Source: Emcibacter sp048269205
GTDB taxonomy: Bacteria; Pseudomonadota; Alphaproteobacteria; Sphingomonadales; Emcibacteraceae
Length of the DNA: 64,000 bases
Reading direction: 5' to 3'
Assembly (NCBI RefSeq): GCF_048269205.1
Contig: NZ_JBLXJC010000001.1
Coordinates: 620,001 to 684,000, forward strand
This document shows, piece by piece, positions 48,778-57,363 of the stretch; the stretch's first letter is position 1; every line of letters starts with the position of its first letter. A program made the position numbers and the translations under genes. Below the pieces are notes generated by a model, which was given only the letters and a program-made list of their open reading frames with translations, had not been told where the DNA came from and made no database searches.

Positions 48778-51700
48778 ATGACGTTTCTTAAGAAATACAG
48801 CCGCCTGATCCTGATGGGGTGTGCCTGGGTGTTGCCGGTAACGGGACAAGCCGGTGAGGCATTGCCGTTAAATCCCACCCGCTTGATGGAGTTCGAGACC
48901 AATGAAGGCACCTGGATGTCCCTGGATGTCTCCCCAGACGGCCGAAATATTGTCTTTGACTTGCTCGGTGACCTGTATGAATTGAAGGCCGATGGCGGCA
49001 AGGCCAGGAGGATCACCTCCGGCATGGCCTTTGACACCCAGCCGGTCTTTTCTCCGGACGGGCGGAGGATTGCCTATGTCAGCGACCGATCCGGTGCGGA
49101 AAACCTGTGGGTTCTGGACCTGAGGGAAGGAGAGCCCCGGCAGGTCAGCTTTCAGGACAGCGAACGGGCTTATTTTTCCCCGCAATGGTCTGCAGACGGC
49201 AGTCATCTCTATGTCTCAGTGTTCCGGCCGGACCAGAATGGTCATGCCCTGTGGAAATTTCCTGCGTCCGGCAATGGTAAGGGCGTGCAGCTCTCTGCGG
49301 CAAAAGTGGGGGGGCATCCCCAAAGCGTGACCGGCGCCATGGAAAGTCGGGATGGAAAATATCTCTATTACGCCTATCTGGGGGAGGGACTGGACCTGGC
49401 CCTCCCGGTCAAATGGAGTATTCGCCGCCGTCATCTGGAGACGGGAGAAGAGGAAACCCTGGTCAAGGCGGTATCGACCCGGCAGGCTGATCGTGACGGC
49501 GGGAGCTATTTCAGGCCAGTTGTCTCCTCGGACGGCCAAAAACTTGCCTACGGTGTCCGTCATAACGGAATGACCGGGCTCAAGGTAAGGGATATGGAGA
49601 AGGGCACTGAAAAATGGCTGGCCTTTCCCATTCTGAACGACCAGTTGCAGGCCACGCACGTGCAGGACATCCTTCCGCGGTATAGTTTCACACCGGACGG
49701 CAAAGAGATACTGATTACCGACGGTGGCAGGATCGTCAAAATCGATGTGAAGACCGGAGAGAAACGCACTATTCCTTTTACCGCGGATGTTTCGATTGGT
49801 CTTGGTCCCCGTCTTACTGCAGAGATAAGGCAGGAAGAAGGCCCTGTGAGCGTCCGCATTATTCATACGCCGAGGCAATCGCCTGATGGCCGAAAACTGG
49901 TCTTTTCCGCCCTTGGCGCGATCTATGTGATGGATCTGGAAAACGGAGCTCGGCCGGCTGCACTTACGGACCGGTCTCGTCCCTCCTATCATCCGGTCTG
50001 GTCTAAAGACGGAAAGTCGCTGGCTTATGTAACCTGGTCGGCACGGGAAGGCGGGCATGTCTGGCTGCGCCCTCTGGATGGAGCAGGCAAAGCACGCAAA
50101 CTTACAGATCAAGCTGATGTTTATCGCTATCCGGCTTTTGGTCCGGAAGGTAGATATATTTATGTCCAGCGCACTTCGCATAACGATAGGCTTCTCAGCC
50201 ATTTTGAGTATGGCAATCTGAAGGATGCGAGCCTGCTGCGCATAGACCTCGTCAGTGGAAAAAGCAAAGTGATCTACCAGGGGAACTTTGCCGGGGGCGT
50301 TCAGTTTCAGAGCAAGAAAAGTACCTTCTATCTGATGACCCACGATGGGCTTATTGCCCTGGACCAGGAAGGCCGGCAGCTCAAAGAGCCCCTCAATGTA
50401 GTTGGTACAAACTGGTATTTCCTTGAGGGATCTGCGCAGGTGGATAGCATGAAAATCCATCCGGACGGCAACTGGCTTCTGGTACAGAGCCGCCAGCAGC
50501 TTTATCTCGTGCCCGTTTCGGAAAAGACCACTGGCATGACGCTGGACCTGTTTGATGAAAAGACGGCGGCGCAAAAGCTCACCACGGTCGGGGCGGATTA
50601 TTTCGACTGGGCAGACGGTGGGCAGAGCATTATCTGGTCCATTGGTTCCAGCATCTACCGCAGGTCGCTTGAAGGCGGAGAGGCGGAAGTATTCGAGGCG
50701 CCCGTTGAGCTGCCGCGCGACACGCCGAAGGGCACACTTGTGCTCCGCGGGGCGACCCTGGTGACCATGGATCGTCAGGGTGTGCTGGAGAACGGGGAGA
50801 TTCATATCCAGAACAACAAGATTGCAGCCATTGGTTCCGGCGGCAGTCTTGCGGTTCCGAAGGATGCCCGCATTCTAGACCTCAAGGGCAAATATATAAT
50901 CCCCGGCCTGATTGATACCCATCATCATGTGGGGGAGGTGCGCCGCGACCTTCTGGACTTCGAAAGCTGGGGATTGTCTGCGAGCCTTGCCTATGGCGTT
51001 ACAACCTTGTTTGATCCGTCCAGCCTGACCCTGGATCCGTTGGATTATGCTGACCTGGTGGAGGCCGGTTTGATTACCGGTTCACGGCTTTATTCAACCG
51101 GGCCCGCGATCTTTTCCTTCAATAATTTTCGCTCCCCCGATGAAATCCGTGAAGTATTCAAGCGTTACCGGGACCATTACCGCATCAGAAATCTGAAAAT
51201 GTACAAAACAGGCAACCGCAGGGTACGCCAGTGGTTCGCCCAGATCGCCGCTGAAATGGACATGATGGTAACCAGTGAAGGCGGACTTGCCCTGAAGCAT
51301 GGTCTGACCCAGGTGATAGATGGTTTTGCCGGTCATGAGCATGCCCTGCCAACTGCCCCGCTGTACAAGGATGTGGTTGAGCTTATGAGCCAGAGCCGGG
51401 TTGCTTACACGCTTACCCTTCTGATCACCAACGGCAGCTACGAAGGGCAGAATTATTTTATCACCCGGGATAATCCGGCCGGGGAGGGGAAACTCAACCG
51501 TTTCTGGCCCCGCGACATGATTAACGGGAAATTTCTCAGCAAGGAATGGTTCGCGCCGGAGTTGTACCGCTTTCCGCAAACAGCAGAGAGTGCTGCCCGT
51601 ATCCAGCGGACTGGCGGGTTGCTTGGTGTTGGCGCCCATGGTGAGGCCCCGGGTATCGGCACCCATTGGGAAATGGAGGCATATGCTATGGGCGGCATGA

Positions 51701-51963
51701 CGCCAGAAGAAATCCTGAATGCCGCGACATTGGGCGGGGCGGAGGCTATTGGTCGGTCCGGTGACCTCGGCAGCCTGACAGTCGGGAAACTGGCGGACCT
51801 GGTCGTGTTGACGGAGAACCCCCTTAAGAACATCCGGCATACCCGGGCCATCGACATGGTGATGAAAAACGGCCGGCTGTACAAGGGGGAAAGCCTGGAC
51901 GAAATCTGGCCCCGCCAGAAAGCTTTCGTTGGACAATGGTTCAGGGCAGAGCGAGCCAATTAA
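48778..51963 (+). CDS. TolB-propeller/amidohydrolase fusion protein
   Basis: Exported 1061-residue protein, signal peptide first. Residues ~30-650 are WD40/PD40 propeller repeats (VSPDGRNIVFDLLGDLYEL, FSPDGRRIAYVSDRSGAENL). The C-terminal amidohydrolase domain has the ligand motif IPGLIDTHHHVG (His715, His717) plus later EGGLALKHGLTQVIDG and DGFAGHEHALPTAP. These two-part proteins occur in marine and soil bacteria. It starts 15 bp after the amidohydrolase-fold gene and likely belongs to that operon. Peptidase-like roles are speculation. Confidence 0.86.
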   Translation: MTFLKKYSRLILMGCAWVLPVTGQAGEALPLNPTRLMEFETNEGTWMSLDVSPDGRNIVFDLLGDLYELKADGGKARRITSGMAFDTQPVFSPDGRRIAYVSDRSGAENLWVLDLREGEPRQVSFQDSERAYFSPQWSADGSHLYVSVFRPDQNGHALWKFPASGNGKGVQLSAAKVGGHPQSVTGAMESRDGKYLYYAYLGEGLDLALPVKWSIRRRHLETGEEETLVKAVSTRQADRDGGSYFRPVVSSDGQKLAYGVRHNGMTGLKVRDMEKGTEKWLAFPILNDQLQATHVQDILPRYSFTPDGKEILITDGGRIVKIDVKTGEKRTIPFTADVSIGLGPRLTAEIRQEEGPVSVRIIHTPRQSPDGRKLVFSALGAIYVMDLENGARPAALTDRSRPSYHPVWSKDGKSLAYVTWSAREGGHVWLRPLDGAGKARKLTDQADVYRYPAFGPEGRYIYVQRTSHNDRLLSHFEYGNLKDASLLRIDLVSGKSKVIYQGNFAGGVQFQSKKSTFYLMTHDGLIALDQEGRQLKEPLNVVGTNWYFLEGSAQVDSMKIHPDGNWLLVQSRQQLYLVPVSEKTTGMTLDLFDEKTAAQKLTTVGADYFDWADGGQSIIWSIGSSIYRRSLEGGEAEVFEAPVELPRDTPKGTLVLRGATLVTMDRQGVLENGEIHIQNNKIAAIGSGGSLAVPKDARILDLKGKYIIPGLIDTHHHVGEVRRDLLDFESWGLSASLAYGVTTLFDPSSLTLDPLDYADLVEAGLITGSRLYSTGPAIFSFNNFRSPDEIREVFKRYRDHYRIRNLKMYKTGNRRVRQWFAQIAAEMDMMVTSEGGLALKHGLTQVIDGFAGHEHALPTAPLYKDVVELMSQSRVAYTLTLLITNGSYEGQNYFITRDNPAGEGKLNRFWPRDMINGKFLSKEWFAPELYRFPQTAESAARIQRTGGLLGVGAHGEAPGIGTHWEMEAYAMGGMTPEEILNAATLGGAEAIGRSGDLGSLTVGKLADLVVLTENPLKNIRHTRAIDMVMKNGRLYKGESLDEIWPRQKAFVGQWFRAERAN

Positions 51964-52109
51964 AACCAGACTTTTATTCTTTTGGGTATGGCCCAAAGGG
52001 AGTAATTGTTGGCCTATCTTCGAATTCGGGCCGTATCCGCAGGTGATAGGCTTCATGCATACTCAGGATGATATCTATCCTCAGTGATTGATCCAAAAGG
52101 GATAATCCC

Positions 52110-52736
52110 ATGTATGCGCCCGAACCTTTTAATTTTACAGATGTTGATACAGCGGTACTGCTGATTGACGAGATTGTCATGGGAACCTTGCTGGTTGGGG
52201 GTGATAAGATCGAGGGGAGCCCTGTTCCTTTCATGGCCAGGGTGGACAGCGATGGCACCCTTTGTCTTGTCGGTCATATGGACCGGGCAAACCCCTTGTG
52301 GCAGCGCATGGAAGATCATGGGCAGGTCATAGTCATATTCTGGGGACCGAACAGTTATATCTCACCATCCTACTATACCTCCAAGCCTAGAGTGCCTACC
52401 TGGGCCTATGCCACGGTTCACGTCACCGGACGTCCGCAATTGATTGAGGATGCCAATGGGGTGGACAAGATTGTGTCGGATCTTAGTCGTTTTCTCGAAC
52501 AGGAAGGCAGCGCGTGGCATATCTCCCAGGTGGAGGAATATAAAGAAAAACTGCTGAAAGCCATTGTTGGCTTTGAGATCAAGGCCAGTGATTTCCAGAG
52601 TCAGGTTCGTCTATTGCAAACCAATACGGATGCGGACCGGAAAGCTGTTTTTTCATCTCTTATACAGGGCTCACCGGCTGAACGCCACGTGGCGAATATG
52701 ATGATTAAAATGAAAATGGCCGTCGGTAATCAATAA
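52110..52736 (+). CDS. FMN-binding PaiB-family protein
   Basis: 208 residues of the PaiB family, FMN-binding and sometimes called negative regulators of sporulation or protease genes in Bacillus. Family landmarks are MYAPEPFNFTDVD, GHMDRANPLWQRM, FWGPNSYISPSYYTSKPRVP and PTWAYATVHVTGRPQ. It lies 147 bp after the amidohydrolase operon. Function in this organism is unknown. Confidence 0.85.
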   Translation: MYAPEPFNFTDVDTAVLLIDEIVMGTLLVGGDKIEGSPVPFMARVDSDGTLCLVGHMDRANPLWQRMEDHGQVIVIFWGPNSYISPSYYTSKPRVPTWAYATVHVTGRPQLIEDANGVDKIVSDLSRFLEQEGSAWHISQVEEYKEKLLKAIVGFEIKASDFQSQVRLLQTNTDADRKAVFSSLIQGSPAERHVANMMIKMKMAVGNQ

Positions 52737-52762
52737 GACTTAAATAAATAAAGGAGAGTCAG

Positions 52763-54301
52763 GTGCAGGGGAATCAGGGATTCAGGGGAAGGCTCTACCT
52801 CAGGAAGTCAGTAAGCCGCATTCAACATGAAGCCAATAACCATGGCCTGAAAAGGCATCTCGGCAAATTCAATCTTCTGTTGCTCGGGGTGGGATGCATC
52901 ATCGGTGCGGGCATTTACGTGATGAGCGGAAATGCCGCCGCAAACTTTGCCGGACCCGGGGTTGTTTTTTCCTTTGTCCTTGCGGGTACGGCCTGCGGAT
53001 TTACAGCACTTTGTTACGCTGAGCTGGCATCGACCCTGCCGGTGTCGGGATCGTCCTATACCTACTGCTATACCTCGATCGGCGAGATATTCGCCTGGTC
53101 GCTGGGCTGGCTTTTGATGTTGGAGTACGGGCTCGCCGCTTCTGCTTTGTCGGTGGGGCTTTCCGGCTATATCAGTAGTCTTTGTGCGCAGTTTGGTTTT
53201 GACATTCCTGCATCGCTTGCTTCGGCGACGGTCCAAGCAGCTTCCCATGATGGAATTTCTGACTTCCAGTTAACGGGAGGGTTCAATTTTCTGGCAGTAG
53301 TAATGATTGCGCTGGTTACCTTGGTTCTGGTGGTGGGAATTTCTACCTCCTCCCTGGTGAACAATATCCTGGTCGTGATTAAGGTCAGTGTACTGACTGG
53401 TTTTGTCATTATTGCTTTCGATGCGGTGGAACCGGCCAACTATGTTCCGTTTATTCCGGAAAATGAGGGAGGGTTTAAGTATGGCTGGGAAGGTATCCTC
53501 CGGGCCTCCTCCACACTCTTTTTTGCTTATCTTGGTTTCGAGACTGTTTCAACGGCGGCCTCCGAGGCACGCAATCCTCAAAAGGACATGCCCTTTGGCA
53601 TTGTCGGTGCCCTGATATTCTGTACCATTATTTACATGTGTGTGGTGGTCATTATGATCGGTGTAGTACCATTTCGCGAACTCGGTGTACCTGATCCGAT
53701 CGCTCTGGTAGTGGACAGGCTGGGCAAACCCGAATTTGCGGCTTTGATCAAGATCGGTGCTATTGCCGGCCTGGCTTCTGTATTGTTGGTCAACGCTTAC
53801 GGTCAATCCAGAATCAGTTTTGCCATGTCACGGGACGGTCTTCTTCCGCCCATTTTTTCCCGGCTCCATGAAAAATTCAGAACGCCTATGTATGGGACCA
53901 TTATCCTTGGTACGATCTCGGCGGTCGCCGCCGGTCTTTTCCCAATTACCCTGTTGGCGGATTTTGTAAGCCTGGGAACGGCTTTTGCCTTTTCGATTGT
54001 ATGTCTCAGCACCATGTGGCTGCGCACTATCGAGCCGGACCTGGAGCGTCCGTTCCGGGTGCCGCTTGGCGGGATCTGGTACAAAGGCATATGGCTCGGC
54101 TATGTACCGATGATCGGCATACTTCTTTGCCTGGTCATGATTGGCCCGGTCATTCTGGATATCTTCCTGAAAGCATTTTATGGGGACATCATTCCCGCAA
54201 TCTTCCTGGGGTTCTATATCTTGTTGGGGGTTTACGTATACATGTCGTTTGGCCACAGGAATTCCACCCTGGGTAAAGGGGAAGAAGTGGAAGCCCGTTA
54301 A
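52763..54301 (+). CDS. APC-superfamily amino-acid permease
   Basis: Amino acid/polyamine transporter, most like the cationic amino-acid (CAT) group. The 512 residues have about 12 to 14 membrane segments and the family signature LLLLGVGCIIGAGIYVMSGN (residues ~37-56). Later motifs include FFAYLGFETVSTAASEARNP and ISFAMSRDGLLPPIFSRLHE. A GTG start at 52763 with an AAAGGAGAG site is used. An AraC regulator follows, 37 bp after its stop. Confidence 0.88.
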   Translation: MQGNQGFRGRLYLRKSVSRIQHEANNHGLKRHLGKFNLLLLGVGCIIGAGIYVMSGNAAANFAGPGVVFSFVLAGTACGFTALCYAELASTLPVSGSSYTYCYTSIGEIFAWSLGWLLMLEYGLAASALSVGLSGYISSLCAQFGFDIPASLASATVQAASHDGISDFQLTGGFNFLAVVMIALVTLVLVVGISTSSLVNNILVVIKVSVLTGFVIIAFDAVEPANYVPFIPENEGGFKYGWEGILRASSTLFFAYLGFETVSTAASEARNPQKDMPFGIVGALIFCTIIYMCVVVIMIGVVPFRELGVPDPIALVVDRLGKPEFAALIKIGAIAGLASVLLVNAYGQSRISFAMSRDGLLPPIFSRLHEKFRTPMYGTIILGTISAVAAGLFPITLLADFVSLGTAFAFSIVCLSTMWLRTIEPDLERPFRVPLGGIWYKGIWLGYVPMIGILLCLVMIGPVILDIFLKAFYGDIIPAIFLGFYILLGVYVYMSFGHRNSTLGKGEEVEAR

Positions 54302-54338
54302 ACCGGGTGCCGAATGCTGTTGTTTTGAGGAGCCGATT

Positions 54339-55163
54339 ATGGTTGGATTGCAATATTACGCGTCAGATATCCATGTTTTGGACAGGATGCACATGAAGGC
54401 AAAAAGCAGCGCAGCCCTGGAGTATATCGACCGGCCGGTCACCGCCCTGGAAGATGAATATCCGGAAGGATTTATAGATGACTGGCATCATCACAAAAGA
54501 TGCCAGCTGGTTTATGCTGCCAAGGGTGTTATCAACGTCATGACAGAAGAGGGAAGTTACGTTCTCCCTCCTCAGCGGGCCTTGTGGATACCCGCCGGCA
54601 TCTCCCATATGGCAACCTGTAAAAGCGATGTCTCCCTGCGTACCCTGTACATCGATCCTGTGGTGCGGACAAACCTTCCCGGTAAATGCCGGGTTATCGA
54701 AGTGTCCGAGCTTCTGCGCGCCCTGATCCTTCAGGCCATGAAAATTCCCCGCAAATATGACGACAACAGCCGGGAAGGAAGGATCATGCGCCTGATCCTG
54801 GATGAAATCGAGCTGATGCCGATCGAACCCCTTCTAATCCCCTTGCCCGATGACAAGCGGCTTGCTCAGGTCTGTCAGGATTTTCTTTCGGACCCGACAC
54901 AGGAGAAGGACCTGACCTGCTGCGCTTCTGATGCGGGGATGAGCCGTAGGACATTTACCCGGCTGTTTCGTCAGCAGACCAGTATGAGCTTCTCCGCCTG
55001 GCGGCAACACGCAAGACTGGTTGAGGCCTTGTCCCGCCTGTCGGAAGGGGAGCCCATCACTACCGTGGCCTTTGATGTGGGTTATAACAGTTCAAGCGCT
55101 TTTACCTCCATGTTCCGGAAAACCTTCGGAGTTCCGCCAAGCAAATATTTCAAGGACCAATAA
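54339..55163 (+). CDS. AraC-family transcriptional regulator
   Basis: 274-residue regulator from ATG 54339 (TGAGGAG site). An N-terminal cupin-like sensing domain (WHHHKRCQLVYAAKGVINVM, PQRALWIPAGISHMATCKS) is followed by two C-terminal AraC helix-turn-helix motifs (CASDAGMSRRTFTRLFRQQT and TVAFDVGYNSSSAFTSMFRK). A longer in-frame start at 54180 would lie inside the permease gene and is rejected. It may regulate the permease or proC. Confidence 0.9.
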   Translation: MVGLQYYASDIHVLDRMHMKAKSSAALEYIDRPVTALEDEYPEGFIDDWHHHKRCQLVYAAKGVINVMTEEGSYVLPPQRALWIPAGISHMATCKSDVSLRTLYIDPVVRTNLPGKCRVIEVSELLRALILQAMKIPRKYDDNSREGRIMRLILDEIELMPIEPLLIPLPDDKRLAQVCQDFLSDPTQEKDLTCCASDAGMSRRTFTRLFRQQTSMSFSAWRQHARLVEALSRLSEGEPITTVAFDVGYNSSSAFTSMFRKTFGVPPSKYFKDQ

Positions 55164-55195
55164 CCCGGCAATCACGGGTTTTTGCGAGCGAGAAG

Positions 55196-56044
55196 ATGAT
55201 GAATAGTTCAATTCTGGAAACGGATTGTTTGTCCGGCAAGAGGATATTGCTGATCGGCTGCGGCAATATGGGCAAGGCGATACTGAATGGCTGGCTTTCC
55301 TCTGGCGTTGATCCTGATAGTATCTTTATTGTTGATCCCGGGTTAGGGGCTGGTCTGCCCGGGACCGGGATCCCGGCCAGGAATGTCAGCACCGACGGAT
55401 CGGGGTTTGATCCAGCTGACATAGTTGTGTTGGCAGTAAAGCCGGGGCTGATAGAGCAGCTCAGCCAATGGGCGGGTGCGCTGATATCGCCCGTCACCCT
55501 GTTATTGTCTGTCGCCGCCGGGGTAACTGTGGAAACCCTCAAAGGCTTTTTCCCCAACACGGAAGCTGTTATGCGGGTCATGCCGAACCTGTCGGCTTCA
55601 ATCGGTCAATCGGCAAGTACATTGTTTGCTTCGTCAGAATGTCGTGACTTCCAGAGACGTCAGGCTGCACTGTTGTTTCAGGCTATTGGCCGTGTTTTCT
55701 GGATTGAAAAAGAAGAGCAGATGCATGCGGTGACCGCGCTCGCAGGTTCGGGACCGGCCTATATTTTCCTGTTTATTGAAGCCGTTACCTCCGCCGCCGT
55801 AGCGGAAGGACTTCCGGAATCGCTTGCCCGGGAACTTGCTGTGGCGACAGTCGCCGGGGCCGGGAACATGGCGGTAGAGACGCATTTGCCAGCCGAGCAA
55901 TTACGACGGCAGGTTTCCAGTCCGAAAGGGACGACAGTTGCTGGACTGGCGCCACTTATGGAGGGGCAGGGGAATCTGTATGATTCTCTGAAAGTGGCGA
56001 TTTCGGCGGCAGCAGCAAGGTCGAGACAACTGGCCGGAGAGTGA
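55196..56044 (+). CDS. proC: Pyrroline-5-carboxylate reductase ProC
   Basis: NAD(P)H-dependent reductase forming proline. The 282 residues include a Rossmann motif (ILLIGCGNMGKAILNGWLS) and the dimerisation/active-site segments TALAGSGPAYIFLFIEAVTS and QVSSPKGTTVAGL. The usual SPGGTT reads SPKGTT here. It is 32 bp downstream of the AraC gene. Clustering with permease and peptidase-type genes suggests amino-acid catabolism or recycling, though a housekeeping role is equally plausible. Confidence 0.9.
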   Translation: MMNSSILETDCLSGKRILLIGCGNMGKAILNGWLSSGVDPDSIFIVDPGLGAGLPGTGIPARNVSTDGSGFDPADIVVLAVKPGLIEQLSQWAGALISPVTLLLSVAAGVTVETLKGFFPNTEAVMRVMPNLSASIGQSASTLFASSECRDFQRRQAALLFQAIGRVFWIEKEEQMHAVTALAGSGPAYIFLFIEAVTSAAVAEGLPESLARELAVATVAGAGNMAVETHLPAEQLRRQVSSPKGTTVAGLAPLMEGQGNLYDSLKVAISAAAARSRQLAGE

Positions 56045-56050
56045 GCGCTG

Positions 56051-57028
56051 CTAGTTAAGGGTATTTAAAAGCCAGGCGCCGGTTTCGTCCAGAGCCTCTT
56101 CGGCGATTCCCCCGAACATCATGGATTCAAGAAAACTATGGGTGGTTCCGGTGCAGACTTTCGCAGTTACCGCGACACCGGCTTGCTCCAGGTTCTTTTT
56201 CATCTCCATGTTTTCGTCATAAAGGACGTCAAAATCGGAGATAACCATGTAGACCGGGGGCAGCCCGGTCACATTTGCCAGGATAGGGCTCGCCATCGGA
56301 TCAAGGACCTGTTCTTCACTCTCGAGGTAGCATCCCCAGAACCAGTCCATTTCCTCGCCGCTCAGCAAATATTCGCCGCTGCCGAATTTTTTATAGGATG
56401 CGTGACAGCGACGGCCGTCGAAAGCGCCATAGTTCAGAACCAATGCCTTGATAAGATCAAGGTGGCCCATTTCCCGGAGTTTCAGGCAGGCGGCGATAGT
56501 CAGGTTCCCGCCAGCGGAATCGCCGCCGAGGGTTAAGCGCTCGCGGTCGATATCAAGCTCGTCTGCATGCTGCTGACACCAGAGAATGGTTTCTGCGACC
56601 TCGATGAGCTGGCCCGGGTATTTTTTCTCCGGCGCATGGCTATAGTCGATGCCGATCACCCGGAAGCCCGTGCGGGCGGCATATTCACGCATTAGCCTGT
56701 CGTGCGTATCGAGGCTGAACAGAACCCACCCGCCACCGTGAATATAGAACAGGGCAGGCGTAGTGGTTTCCGTCGAAGGGCTATAGATGCGAATTCTCAC
56801 ATTTCCACATGAAAGCGGCAGGATTTTATCCTCAATTGAGCACATATCAGGGCCACCCTCGTAAAAGGGTTTGCGGGCTTCTTCGGTCAGCCTGCGGGCC
56901 TCGGGGAACGGAACGTCTGTCAGTGGCGGTAAATTTTCACCGGCCTCGGCCATTTTTATCAGGAACTGTTCGATTTCTGGCCTGAGGCTCCTGTCGGCGC
57001 GGGCTGTAGGTGTGCTTTCTCGAGGCAT
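56051..57028 (-). CDS. HSL-type alpha/beta-hydrolase esterase
   Basis: Hormone-sensitive-lipase family esterase, 325 residues. The oxyanion-hole motif YIHGGGWVLF, the nucleophile motif LGGDSAGGNLT and the C-terminal catalytic Asp/His region (ISDFDVLYDENM, then THSFLESM) are all present. Convergent to proC, with the stop codons 6 bp apart. Esters of short acyl chains are typical substrates, but the specific one is unknown. Confidence 0.9.
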   Translation of the reverse strand: MPRESTPTARADRSLRPEIEQFLIKMAEAGENLPPLTDVPFPEARRLTEEARKPFYEGGPDMCSIEDKILPLSCGNVRIRIYSPSTETTTPALFYIHGGGWVLFSLDTHDRLMREYAARTGFRVIGIDYSHAPEKKYPGQLIEVAETILWCQQHADELDIDRERLTLGGDSAGGNLTIAACLKLREMGHLDLIKALVLNYGAFDGRRCHASYKKFGSGEYLLSGEEMDWFWGCYLESEEQVLDPMASPILANVTGLPPVYMVISDFDVLYDENMEMKKNLEQAGVAVTAKVCTGTTHSFLESMMFGGIAEEALDETGAWLLNTLN

Positions 57029-57363
57029 GTGAGTCTGTCCCGGTTTTAATAGTCTATCTTTTTTCAGGAAGGGCGCATTCCCAAGTCTGCTCCCTGTGAA
57101 TCAACAATCGAGATGAATCTACTGTTTTACAAAGGACTGGGTCTCCTCTATATGGGCCGATGTCTATTTTGATCGGGCCTTACCGAAATATCTCTCGCCT
57201 GCACCAGGGGACTGGATCAAAAGATGGCCTGATCCGGCAACTAACTGACCCTGTCGATTTATTCACGGCCGGTTAGACCGGTTATCATTCTTAATAAAAT
57301 AAGCGGACTTCCTGCGTTCAGGGAGGTCCAGATACCTCAATCTAATCCGCCGGGAGGATTAAC
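57029..57363. other. 335-bp intergenic region before TonB receptor
   Basis: No gene found. It is the shared upstream region of the divergent esterase and TonB-receptor genes. A short direct repeat (CCGGTTAG/CCGGTTAT) is near 57273. No convincing Fur or other iron-regulatory box could be recognised by eye. Confidence 0.5.

Noticed and set aside
49216..50805. 529-codon minus-strand open frame opposite the TolB/amidohydrolase fusion
   Set aside because: The plus-strand protein shows propeller repeats across this span, so the antisense frame is incidental.
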